Source of the DNA: a virus
Direction: 5' to 3' (one strand)
Virus record (IMG/VR): IMGVR_UViG_3300017986_000079
Span: 1-31,819 of that record
Length of the DNA stretch: 31,819 nucleotides
Shown here: in pieces, positions 1 through 7,528 of the stretch
Layout: each line of letters begins with the position of its first letter
Position numbering within the stretch: position 1 is the first letter of the stretch
Position numbers and translations under genes: made by a program
The notes under the pieces: generated by a model
Seen by the model: the letters and a program-made list of their open reading frames with translations, nothing else
Databases searched by the model: none
Told to the model about the DNA's origin: nothing

Positions 1-830
1 ATGTATGTTTCTTTAATAAACTGTGCTTCTTCGTAACTAATAGGTAAGTCAAGTGTAACTCGAAGGTACATTTTAGGTTTAATAATGTCACTTTCTGGAT
101 CAAGTAACTTGCTTAGTGTAGTTGTACGATACTTAGGACAGTTCCACCAGTTGATATACTCGGGTTCTTTGCCATTTTCTTTGTCAAGGATCATCATTCC
201 GCGTTCGTCATCCCATGCATCTGCATAGTTGTGTGGAAATGCGTTACCAATGTAATGAATTTTACCTTGCACCTGTCGCTTGTGGAAGTGACCACTAAAC
301 ACATACTCTTGATTTTTAAAATGTTGCGGGCGTAGATCACCGTGGTCTGGCATTTGCACCATAGCATTCATATAAAAACTTGGAAGTTCAAAATGACCAA
401 ACATATATTTGGCTTTAATATTTTCAATTTTCTTCCATTCGTCGCCTACAAGCCACGGAACAAGTGCTACATCATCTTCTTCGTAGATTTCATCTACAAA
501 AGTAACACCTTCAATGTGTTTGCCAAATATAGTTGAACTTACATCACGTTTGTCTTTGTAGTACAAATCGTGATTGCCTACAAACATATAAAAATTGTCA
601 AATGCTTTGCCTAACTTTTCTAAACTACGAATAGTAGCATCCATAGTTGTTAGGTTAAGCGAATTACGATTGTGATGCCAGTCACCGCAAAAGATAGCGG
701 TCTCGCAACCGTTTGCTTTTGCTTGTTCAATAAACCAATCTATAAATTCTTCGCAATCGTCGTTGTGTGCTCTACTGTTACCTTTTAAACCAAAATGTAT
801 ATCTGTAAAGACAGCCGCTTTTTTAAACAA
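1..830 (-). CDS. 47: gp47-like recombination endonuclease subunit (Mre11-type metallophosphoesterase), 3' end outside window
   Basis: This is the nuclease partner of gp46 (the T4 Mre11/Rad50 pair) that processes DNA ends for recombination-dependent replication. Translating the minus strand from a TTG at 828-830 gives about 276 residues before the window edge; T4 gp47 has 339, so roughly the last 60 residues are missing. The metallophosphoesterase motifs are intact: D10-I-H12 near the N-terminus, G49-D50-W-H-H, V-G-N86-H87-D88, a G-H-F-E motif and S-G180-H181-F-H183. The start is TTG because the frame is closed by TAA two codons upstream, no ATG lies near, and GGAG (839-842) stands 8 bp before it. 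It follows gp55 by 63 bp on the same strand, echoing the T4 55-47-46 order. Its own promoter lies in that gap. Identification is firm; the missing end is only a window effect. Confidence 0.93.
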   Translation of the reverse strand, partial: MFKKAAVFTDIHFGLKGNSRAHNDDCEEFIDWFIEQAKANGCETAIFCGDWHHNRNSLNLTTMDATIRSLEKLGKAFDNFYMFVGNHDLYYKDKRDVSSTIFGKHIEGVTFVDEIYEEDDVALVPWLVGDEWKKIENIKAKYMFGHFELPSFYMNAMVQMPDHGDLRPQHFKNQEYVFSGHFHKRQVQGKIHYIGNAFPHNYADAWDDERGMMILDKENGKEPEYINWWNCPKYRTTTLSKLLDPESDIIKPKMYLRVTLDLPISYEEAQFIKETY

Positions 831-857
831 AATTTATTCTCCGTACTAAGTTATTGT

Positions 858-886
858 ATTTTAAAGTCTTTTTGTTAAGAAGTCAA
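858..886 (-). promoter_or_regulatory. sigma70-type (early) promoter for gp47
   Basis: Read on the minus strand, TTGACT (881-886) and TAAAAT (858-863) are separated by exactly 17 bp. Each hexamer differs from the bacterial consensus at one base. Transcription would begin near 851, about 20 bases before the TTG start of gp47. The -35 hexamer and its flank (GTTGACTT) are the same as in the gp55 promoter, which supports a shared class of host-RNA-polymerase promoters for these early/middle genes. No experimental evidence is available. Confidence 0.65.
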
Positions 887-893
887 CCATAAA

Positions 894-1715
894 TTACTTG
901 CCTTCTTTTTCTCGCTTCATTGCGGCTTCCCATTCGCCTTGATGCTGTCTTGTATAACTTGGAGATAAGTCATTCATTTCAAGGATGTCGTCTCTAATGT
1001 TTTGATTGCGTTTTTCAATGTTGATAATACGTACAAATGAGTTTGTAACTGCCGCTGTGTAGTAAGCAAACGGGTTGTTTGATTTAGATTCATCAAATTG
1101 CAAACCGATTTGAGCAAGTTGTAGTATTGCTTGTCCTCGCATTTCGTCATTATAGGTATATCCTCTCACATTTCCTCGTGTTGCGTATCTTTCACACAGT
1201 TTCATCCACATTTTTGCAAGTTCATTAGTTGCTTTACCTGCTTTTGGATTAAATGCTCCATTTTCCATGCCGCCTTCCCAGTGACTTTTCCCTACAAGCA
1301 CTAATTCTCCTTCTTCATTAAATTTATAGTGTTGAAAAGGCGGAAAATTTAGTTTTACTTTGGTGTCTGCAACGGTTTTTGGATTCTTTTTACGTCCTGG
1401 CTCATCTGGAATATGGTCAAACGTCATAATACGGAAGATTAGCTCTTCTTTTGTAATCTTTGTGTATGGAATTTCACAATCTGCTTGTTTTACTTTTTCG
1501 CCATTGGCTTTTCTGGTTGCATAATCTGCTTGTGAAAGTCTTTTTGCTTTGTTTCTTTTTGCTTCTGCAATAGTTCTAATGTTAATTTTTTTAACATCGT
1601 CTAAAATAATATCAAATTGATGATAATCAGGATCAACAAAACTGCAAAATGAGCTCTTAGATTTGTGTATCTCGGCTAAGAGGTCTTTGTTGTTCAAATA
1701 GTTTATTTTTCTCAT
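894..1715 (-). CDS. 55: gp55-like sigma factor for late transcription
   Basis: Phage-encoded sigma factor that directs host RNA polymerase to late promoters, working in T4 with gp33 and the gp45 clamp. The protein has 273 residues, against 185 in T4. The diagnostic part is residues about 186-247: a Y-T-Y-N-D-E-M-R-G-Q segment, then F-D-E-S-K-S-N-N-P-F-A-Y and an E-K-R-N-Q-N helix. This matches sigma region 2 of marine T4-like gp55 proteins. The preceding 110-130 residues are basic and polar, with no domain I can name (for example the stretch around K-K-N-P-K-T-V-A-D). The ATG at 1713-1715 has GGAG at 1721-1724. It is transcribed away from the structural genes from a strong sigma70-type promoter. 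The family call is confident; the role of the extended N-terminal half is unknown. Confidence 0.85.
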   Translation of the reverse strand: MRKINYLNNKDLLAEIHKSKSSFCSFVDPDYHQFDIILDDVKKINIRTIAEAKRNKAKRLSQADYATRKANGEKVKQADCEIPYTKITKEELIFRIMTFDHIPDEPGRKKNPKTVADTKVKLNFPPFQHYKFNEEGELVLVGKSHWEGGMENGAFNPKAGKATNELAKMWMKLCERYATRGNVRGYTYNDEMRGQAILQLAQIGLQFDESKSNNPFAYYTAAVTNSFVRIINIEKRNQNIRDDILEMNDLSPSYTRQHQGEWEAAMKREKEGK

Positions 1716-1732
1716 AATTTCTCCATAATACT

Positions 1733-1750
1733 CGTATATTATAATATACG
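1733..1750. promoter_or_regulatory. perfect 18-bp palindrome over the gp55 -10 box (operator candidate)
   Basis: CGTATATTATAATATACG reads the same on both strands. It covers the whole -10 hexamer of the gp55 promoter and also presents TATAAT on the plus strand (1740-1745), though no plus-strand -35 box is visible 17 bp upstream of that. The symmetry and position fit a binding site for a dimeric regulator. In AT-rich DNA the symmetry could also be incidental to a good -10 region. Confidence 0.45.
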
Positions 1751-1766
1751 TACATTAAAAAGTCAA
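1738..1766 (-). promoter_or_regulatory. strong sigma70-type (early) promoter for gp55
   Basis: On the minus strand TTGACT (1761-1766) and a perfect TATAAT (1738-1743) are separated by 17 bp, leaving one mismatch to consensus in total. Transcription should start near 1730-1732, giving a leader of about 15 bases that contains the GGAG of gp55. The -35 box abuts the late promoter element that faces the opposite way (1767-1774), and the -10 box lies inside an 18-bp palindrome (1733-1750). Confidence 0.75.
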
Positions 1767-1774
1767 CTAAATAA
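1767..1774 (+). promoter_or_regulatory. late promoter element upstream of the tail-tube cap gene
   Basis: CTAAATAA resembles the T4 late element TATAAATA, with mismatches at the first, third and last positions depending on alignment. If used as in T4, transcription begins about 6 bases downstream near 1780, immediately before AGGAGAAG (1781-1788), and the gp48-like ATG is at 1795. It lies back-to-back with the gp55 early promoter and would serve the plus-strand baseplate operon. Confidence 0.55.
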
Positions 1775-1794
1775 TAACACAGGAGAAGAAAAAA

Positions 1795-2559
1795 ATGTCA
1801 TTTTTAGAAAACGTAGTTCAAAAAGTTGGTAACAACATAACAAATAACATAAAGCGTGAAATTGAAGACACCAATTTTGGCCGCGCACTAAGAATGGTTG
1901 GTATCTTAGACGGCGCCGAGCCTCAAGACAATAATTTTTCAGTAGCACGAGCGTTTGATCAAAATTCAAAGGGTGACTGGCGTGTAAGACTGTCTTTACC
2001 TCCAACAGGAACATTTAAAAGTAGTAATGTTTTAAATCCTTTACTTGAAACCAACGGCTTAGTTTTTCCATATACTCCGAGCGTGTTTGTTACTCATAGT
2101 GCAAATTATAACCAATTGCAACCGACTCATAGTAATTATCCCTTCCACATTTATTCTGGATCACAAGTGGATCAGTTTACAATTACAGGAGATTTTACAG
2201 TTGAAAATGCAAAAGAAGCAGAATATTGGGTTGCCGCAATTCACTATTTAAGATCTGTAACAAAAATGGCATATGGTGAAAGTTCTAACAAAGGCTCACC
2301 ACCTCCAGTACTAAAATTAAACGGATACGGTTCTTTTGTGTTTAATAATATTCCGGTTGTTGTACAAAACTTTAACGTAACATTACCTAACGATGTAGAT
2401 TATATTCCAACCAGAATGGCAGGCGAAGCATATGCTCCAACCAGATCAGAAATTGCAGTAGCTCTTGTTCCACAATACAGCAGAGATAAAGTTAATAAAT
2501 TTAGTCTTGATAAATTTGTTGACGGCGGCTACATTGGAACAGGACAAGGATACTTATAA
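1795..2559 (+). CDS. 48: baseplate tail-tube cap / tube initiator (gp48-like)
   Basis: In T4, gp48 and gp54 sit on the baseplate hub and start polymerisation of the gp19 tail tube; this 254-residue protein most resembles the gp48-type caps of marine T4-like phages (T4 gp48 has 364 residues). Recognisable stretches are D-W-R-V-R-L-S-L-P-P (about residues 61-70), V-F-P-Y-T-P-S-V with T-H-S-A-N-Y (about 90-105), Y-P-F-H-I-Y-S-G-S-Q-V-D (about 116-127) and L-P-N-D-V-D-Y-I-P (about 198-206). The last part is the tube-like beta fold shared by tube, cap and hub proteins. AGGAGAAG stands 6 bp before the ATG. The stop codon overlaps the next start as TAATG, suggesting translational coupling. gp54 is the alternative; no separate gp54 gene is visible here. 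Confidence 0.7.
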   Translation: MSFLENVVQKVGNNITNNIKREIEDTNFGRALRMVGILDGAEPQDNNFSVARAFDQNSKGDWRVRLSLPPTGTFKSSNVLNPLLETNGLVFPYTPSVFVTHSANYNQLQPTHSNYPFHIYSGSQVDQFTITGDFTVENAKEAEYWVAAIHYLRSVTKMAYGESSNKGSPPPVLKLNGYGSFVFNNIPVVVQNFNVTLPNDVDYIPTRMAGEAYAPTRSEIAVALVPQYSRDKVNKFSLDKFVDGGYIGTGQGYL

Positions 2560-2861
2560 TGGCAAAATATTCAGAATCAAGTCCTTGGAAAGATACAAGA
2601 GAAATAAGCGGACAATATCTTGGCATATTAAGCATTAGACCAGTTCCGTCTGAATCAGATGACATCGAATATGAAATTGGTCCGCAGTATACATATAGAC
2701 CAGATCTATTAGCATACGACTTATATGATGATCGTAATCTGTGGTGGGTATTTGCTCAAAGAAATATGGATGTTCTTAAAGATCCAGTGTATGACTTTAT
2801 TGCAGGTACAAAAATTTATCTACCTAAAAAATCAAATCTAATAACAGAATTCGGAGTTTAA
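2559..2861 (+). CDS. 53: baseplate wedge gp53-like / LysM-type protein
   Basis: A small 100-residue baseplate protein; T4 gp53 has 196 residues and lines the wedge contact with the hub. The core Y-T-Y-R-P-D-L-L-A-Y-D-L-Y (about residues 45-57), then N-L-W-W-V-F-A-Q-R-N (60-69), D-P-V-Y-D-F (76-81) and G-T-K-I-Y-L-P (83-90) is the LysM-like pattern found in gp53 and in the small LysM baseplate proteins of other contractile tails. It overlaps the preceding stop codon by one base and ends one base before the next ATG. The identification is good; the short length means only the conserved core is present. Confidence 0.78.
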   Translation: MAKYSESSPWKDTREISGQYLGILSIRPVPSESDDIEYEIGPQYTYRPDLLAYDLYDDRNLWWVFAQRNMDVLKDPVYDFIAGTKIYLPKKSNLITEFGV

Positions 2862-2862
2862 T

Positions 2863-5646
2863 ATGCCCGAACCTCAAAATCAACAAGAACGTTTAAGACT
2901 CGCAGGGATAGATTCAGAAGACGTAGCCGAGCAAGGCGGCCTAAGTGAAGCATTGGCTCAGCCAGTTGTTCAATCGGCTAATATTACTCTTGATGGTTTA
3001 GGACAAGCACTTTCGGGACCTATGGCAGACGTTAAAGGTGCAATTAAATCTTTAGATAGACTTGGAGATGTAGTTAAAAATCCAGGAGCAGCCTTAGGAA
3101 ATGCTATTGGCGGCGAATTTGGAAATATAGTAAGTGGACTATTAAGCGGTTCTGGGATAGCGTTTGGCGGCGGGATACAAAAAAATCCTTTGAGCAGATT
3201 TGCAAGTTATAATAATATTTTTACATTAGGAGTTTTGTCTACAGCAGAAGTTAATAACCCAGATTTAACTTATAGAAAAAGAGGCCCAAGCATTGTTATT
3301 TTAAAATCTGGCGGTACTGGAGGAAATCAAGTTAAAACACCTTTAGAAAAGGCAGCAGGAATTACAGGTGAATACTTTATTGATGATGTTGAAATTGGTT
3401 GCTTAATAGCTCCTAATCCAAAAACTAAACAAACAAATGCTACTAATATTAGTTTTAGAGTAATGGAACCTTATTCAATGGGTCAATTTTTAAAAGCAAT
3501 GCATTCCGCGGCAATCCAAGGCGGATACAAAAATTACTTAGATGCACCATACCTTTTACAAATTGAATTTATTGGCTGGGACGATAATGGAAGACCTGTA
3601 AACGACTCTCGTTCTCGCCGAATGTTTCCTCTTAAATTTTCTAACGTAACATTTGATGTTGACGAAAACGGAAGTAACTACGAAGTTACTGCTATACCTT
3701 GGCATGAGCAAGCACTTACTGACGAAAGACAGCAAACTCCTAATGATACTGATATAAAAGGAACAACACTCCTTGAGCTTTTACAAACAGGACCTGAAAG
3801 TTTATCAACAATACTTAATACAAGAGAGCAAGAACAAGTTCAAGCAGGTAACAAAAAAGTTGCAGACGAATATGTTATTATGTTTCCTAAAGAATTAGCT
3901 TCAGCAACATCTCCAGGAGCAGAACAAACTGAGTCTAATCAAGGTGCAACTACATCAAGCACTCCGGCAAACGGCAGTGCAAGCGGTAATGCATCATCTG
4001 AAGAAAGAAATCAAGAATTATTTGATCAATTAACAGGTACGACTGGCGGCGATGTACCAGAAGATTTTGATGCTGAAGTTAGTAAAATTTTAGGCATTGT
4101 TGTTCGTCGAAGTCAGTTAGGAGAATCTATTAGAGAATCAGCTGAAAAAGAAGAAAACGTTAATGCTATTGGCAAAAGTAAAATTGTAAAAAGTTTCTTA
4201 GATGAAGGAACACAGTTTTTTGGTAAACCGGCATTTGTAGAAAACGAGGAAAATCCTGGAAATCTTAATAGAGCATTAATTCAAACTTCGGATGAAGGTC
4301 GACGAATAAACTTTAAACAAGGTACACGAGTACAAGATATTATTGAAGAAGCAATACTTATTTCAGAATACGGAAGACAATTTCCAACACAATCACCTGA
4401 CTCTAATGGCATGAAACAATGGTTTAGAATAGAAAGTGATGTTTTTGCAATACCGGGAAATGACAATGTTGCACAAACAGGAACACAAGCAAAAATTTAT
4501 GTTTATAAAGTTGTTCCGTTTCAAGTGCAAACATCAAGACTTACTTCGCCAACTCAGTCTCCAGCAGGATTTGCAGGATTACGAAATCAGGCTGTAAAAA
4601 AATATGATTACATCTATACTGGCGAAAATGACGACATTATAAATTTTGATATCAATATTAATACAGCATTCTTTAATGCTCTTAATGGCGATTTTGGTCA
4701 GTTAACACAGTCACAAAAAACACAAGGTTCTGGCGGAACTGTTGCATCACCGGATGCGCCTGTACACGGAGCCGCAGACGGCGACGAATCTAATTCTTCT
4801 TCTGCTGGCGTTTCTGGAGCACAATCTGTTCCAAGTACAAATACAGGAGAATCAGGTTCAGGACCGCAAAATCATCCAGAAACGCAAGTTGCAAGATCTT
4901 TTAATGATTCAATTGTAAATTCTAATACAGATTTAGTTAGTGTAGAATTAGAAATTTGGGGCGATCCTTACTATATTGCAGACAGCGGAATGGGAAATTA
5001 TAGTGCAGGCAACGATTTAGGAAAAATTAATTTAACCACTGATGGCACTATGAATTATCAAAATGGTGAAGTTGATATAGAATTAAACTTTAGAACTCCA
5101 ATTGATATAAGAGATCACGGGTCAATGAAATTTCCAGCAGGCGCTACAAAAGCGATCGGCGCTTTTAGTGGATTATATCAAGTAACACAGGTTACAAATA
5201 GTTGGAGTGGTAATCAATTTAAACAAACATTAAAAACAATTAGAAGAAGGAACCAGCCTGAAGACACTGGTGTTGTACCTCTTGATATTGCAATTGAAGC
5301 AGTAATTGAAAAAGGTATTGATGCAATTATTTCGCCTTTGGCTTCAGCTCCGGTAGCCGCGTTTAATGGTGCACTTCAAGATATTCAAGGTGAAATTGAT
5401 GCGGCAGCGGCAACATTATCAACTGGTTTAGGAGGTGCTCTTGCTAATGGAGCAGTAGCACTTGACGCAGGAATTAACGAAGTAACTGGAAACTTAGCCG
5501 CAGCCTTAAAAGAAAATATTCCCACTATTCCTTCTCTTGATGTAGAAGGTTCGTTAAGTAGTGCATTAAGTGAAACACCTGTAAATGTTACAAATACTAC
5601 AACAGATGCTCAGGGCGAAATTGATGATTTTGCAGAAGGACTATAA
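2863..5646 (+). CDS. large baseplate hub candidate (gp27 position)
   Basis: A 927-residue structural protein between the LysM/gp53 gene and the gp5 spike gene, which is where contractile systems keep the gp27-type hub. T4 gp27 has only 391 residues. The visible layout is: a Gly/Ala-rich helical start (residues 20-110); a conserved beta domain (114-285) with E-P-Y-S-M-G-Q-F, Y-L-D-A-P-Y-L-L-Q-I-E-F-I-G-W-D and an S-N-Y-E-V-T-A end; a Ser/Gly/Thr linker (about 346-383); a second domain with T-R-V-Q-D-I-I-E-E-A and K-Y-D-Y-I-Y-T-G-E-N-D-D-I-I (about 485-615); another Ser/Gly linker (about 622-677); a beta domain beginning L-E-I-W-G-D-P-Y-Y-I and ending in a Q-T-L-K-T-I-R-R-R segment (about 680-800); and an Ala-rich, mildly hydrophobic tail (800-927). 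The hub role is inferred from position and these motifs; I could not check homology. Confidence 0.65.
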   Translation: MPEPQNQQERLRLAGIDSEDVAEQGGLSEALAQPVVQSANITLDGLGQALSGPMADVKGAIKSLDRLGDVVKNPGAALGNAIGGEFGNIVSGLLSGSGIAFGGGIQKNPLSRFASYNNIFTLGVLSTAEVNNPDLTYRKRGPSIVILKSGGTGGNQVKTPLEKAAGITGEYFIDDVEIGCLIAPNPKTKQTNATNISFRVMEPYSMGQFLKAMHSAAIQGGYKNYLDAPYLLQIEFIGWDDNGRPVNDSRSRRMFPLKFSNVTFDVDENGSNYEVTAIPWHEQALTDERQQTPNDTDIKGTTLLELLQTGPESLSTILNTREQEQVQAGNKKVADEYVIMFPKELASATSPGAEQTESNQGATTSSTPANGSASGNASSEERNQELFDQLTGTTGGDVPEDFDAEVSKILGIVVRRSQLGESIRESAEKEENVNAIGKSKIVKSFLDEGTQFFGKPAFVENEENPGNLNRALIQTSDEGRRINFKQGTRVQDIIEEAILISEYGRQFPTQSPDSNGMKQWFRIESDVFAIPGNDNVAQTGTQAKIYVYKVVPFQVQTSRLTSPTQSPAGFAGLRNQAVKKYDYIYTGENDDIINFDININTAFFNALNGDFGQLTQSQKTQGSGGTVASPDAPVHGAADGDESNSSSAGVSGAQSVPSTNTGESGSGPQNHPETQVARSFNDSIVNSNTDLVSVELEIWGDPYYIADSGMGNYSAGNDLGKINLTTDGTMNYQNGEVDIELNFRTPIDIRDHGSMKFPAGATKAIGAFSGLYQVTQVTNSWSGNQFKQTLKTIRRRNQPEDTGVVPLDIAIEAVIEKGIDAIISPLASAPVAAFNGALQDIQGEIDAAAATLSTGLGGALANGAVALDAGINEVTGNLAAALKENIPTIPSLDVEGSLSSALSETPVNVTNTTTDAQGEIDDFAEGL

Positions 5647-5649
5647 TAT

Positions 5650-7521
5650 ATGGTAGATAAGGTTAATACTAATCAACAAGAACGTACATCCAGTGCTGGG
5701 TTTAAAGAAAAATTCCCTTCGCAACCTTGTATTGCTATTGTAAGAAATCATTTAGATAGCACATTTATGGGAAGTTTAGAAGTTGAACTATTAACAAAAA
5801 GTAATTCTGGTAACTCTACTAATGCCCCAGGACAATTATTAGTAGTCAAATATTTAAGTCCTTTTATGGGTGTTACATCACTTAATGGTACAACTGCAAA
5901 CGAAGGAGCACAAAATAGTCAACGTAGTTATGGTTTCTGGGGAGTACCACCAGACATTAATTCAAAAGTTCTTGTAGTATTTGCAGAAGGCGGACAAGGA
6001 TTTTGGATAGGATGTATTCCCGAAGAACATGTTAATATAATGACGCCAGATAGTTATGTTTCAAGTACATACAACGATACTGATCGTACTAAAAAATTAC
6101 CTGTTGTAGAATATAACAAAAAGGTAGAAACAGGTCAAGGGCGTAACAGTACTAAATTTATAAAACCTGTAAACAAAGATGTATTAGATATTCTAACAGC
6201 ACAAGGCCTTAACAGCGACGAAGTTAGAGGAACAACAAGTTCAAGTTCGAGAAGAGAACTACCGAGCAATGTTGTTGGACTAAGCAGTCCTGGACCAGCA
6301 GATCGCCGTCCAGGTGCACCAAGGGTGCAATATGGGGAAAACTTTGCACAAACACCAATGCCGCAAAACCGTTTAGGTGGAACAAGTTTAGTAATGGATG
6401 ACGGAGATACAACTTTACTAAGAACAGTACCAGCAAAGGATGGCGCACCTGTATATAAGAATGTAGAAGCCGGCGAAACTGGAGGTGATCCTACACTACC
6501 TCATAATGAACTTTTTAGAATTCGAACAAGAACAGGTCATCAAATATTAATGCATAATACTGAAGATTTGATTTATATTGCAAATGCAAGAGGAACAACT
6601 TGGGTAGAATTAACAGCAAATGGAAAAATTGATATCTATGCAAAGGATAGTGTCAATGTTCATAGTGAAACAGATATAAACATTAAAGCTGATAAAAATA
6701 TTAATATTGAAGCAGGTGAAGACATTAACTTAAAAGCAGGTAAAAACGGAAATCTTACAGCCGCTGAAAATACAAATATACGATCAAAACATCATTATGA
6801 AACAGCCGATCGTATTGATATGAACGGACCAGAAGCAACAGAAGCTCAAGCATCTCAGAGAGTTCCAGAACACGAACCTTGGGCAGGACACGAAAATTTA
6901 CATAATTCTACAGTAACTACTCCAGATACATTTAGTCAAAGTAGTACAAGACCTGCTGATTCACAGCCTAATCAGCAAACACCAGATCAAGAACAAGATG
7001 AAATTGATGCAGCCGCAGATGATCTTGACGGAGACGGAGTTGAAGCAACTGAAACAACTACAGGAGTGCCAGCAGAAGTTGCTTCTGCCGCAGAAGCAGT
7101 TCAAGAAAGTTTAAGTATTTCTTCTGTAGGTGATTTAGTAAATGCAGTAGTAAGCACTGCTGAAAAAATTACACACGGAATTGGACAAGCAATAGTTGGA
7201 ACTATTGATGCAATAGCAGGACCAAGTTTTTTAACAAACATTAAAAATGTTGGCGGCGAAATAATTCAAGATGTATCAACAGCGGCCGGAGATTTATTAA
7301 ATTTAAGAACAACACTTGCTAAAGGACAGTTACCTACACCTATAAATCCAGCCAATAGTGCTGAAAGTTTATTTGGCGGATCTGAAGATAGACAATTAAT
7401 AGCCGATGTTGGAGCAGGAAAATATAGCAATGGCGAAACAGTTACTATGTCTAATGGTGATAGATTGCGTGTAACAGAAGAAGATGGAAAATTTAGTTTA
7501 GTGAATTTTAATGTAGGTTAA
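5650..7521 (+). CDS. 5: gp5-like baseplate spike without lysozyme domain
   Basis: The central spike that pierces the outer membrane. T4 gp5 has 575 residues: OB-fold, lysozyme, triple-stranded beta-helix. This 623-residue protein has an OB-like N-terminal domain (about residues 22-130; C-I-A-I-V-R-N-H, Y-G-F-W-G-V-P-P, F-W-I-G-C-I-P). A low-complexity linker rich in Ser, Pro and Gly (about 160-285) stands where T4 has its lysozyme; I see no lysozyme-like Glu/Asp/Thr arrangement. Residues 286-396 carry the VgrG/gp5 start (F-R-I-R-T-R-T-G-H-Q-I) and short repeats such as I-N-I-K-A-D-K-N and I-N-I-E-A-G-E-D, typical of the beta-helix. An acidic linker (about 435-470), an Ala-rich helical stretch (472-564) and a short C-terminal domain follow. 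It sits between the hub candidate and gp25, as expected. Confidence 0.85.
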   Translation: MVDKVNTNQQERTSSAGFKEKFPSQPCIAIVRNHLDSTFMGSLEVELLTKSNSGNSTNAPGQLLVVKYLSPFMGVTSLNGTTANEGAQNSQRSYGFWGVPPDINSKVLVVFAEGGQGFWIGCIPEEHVNIMTPDSYVSSTYNDTDRTKKLPVVEYNKKVETGQGRNSTKFIKPVNKDVLDILTAQGLNSDEVRGTTSSSSRRELPSNVVGLSSPGPADRRPGAPRVQYGENFAQTPMPQNRLGGTSLVMDDGDTTLLRTVPAKDGAPVYKNVEAGETGGDPTLPHNELFRIRTRTGHQILMHNTEDLIYIANARGTTWVELTANGKIDIYAKDSVNVHSETDINIKADKNINIEAGEDINLKAGKNGNLTAAENTNIRSKHHYETADRIDMNGPEATEAQASQRVPEHEPWAGHENLHNSTVTTPDTFSQSSTRPADSQPNQQTPDQEQDEIDAAADDLDGDGVEATETTTGVPAEVASAAEAVQESLSISSVGDLVNAVVSTAEKITHGIGQAIVGTIDAIAGPSFLTNIKNVGGEIIQDVSTAAGDLLNLRTTLAKGQLPTPINPANSAESLFGGSEDRQLIADVGAGKYSNGETVTMSNGDRLRVTEEDGKFSLVNFNVG

Positions 7522-7528
7522 ATACAAT

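Noticed and set aside
1763-2014. 83-codon minus-strand open frame spanning the divergent promoter region and the start of the tube cap gene
   Set aside because: It covers the 5' end of the gp48-like gene and its late promoter, and shows no domain. The divergent regulatory arrangement explains the region better.
6100-6505. Hidden lysozyme domain in the gp5-like spike
   Set aside because: The segment is low-complexity Ser/Pro/Gly/Asn sequence without recognisable hydrolase motifs.
7518-7525. TTAAATAC, late promoter-like string just before gp25
   Set aside because: A start 6 bases downstream would fall on the gp25 start codon and leave no ribosome site. It also overlaps the spike gene's stop codon. 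Probably chance in AT-rich DNA.
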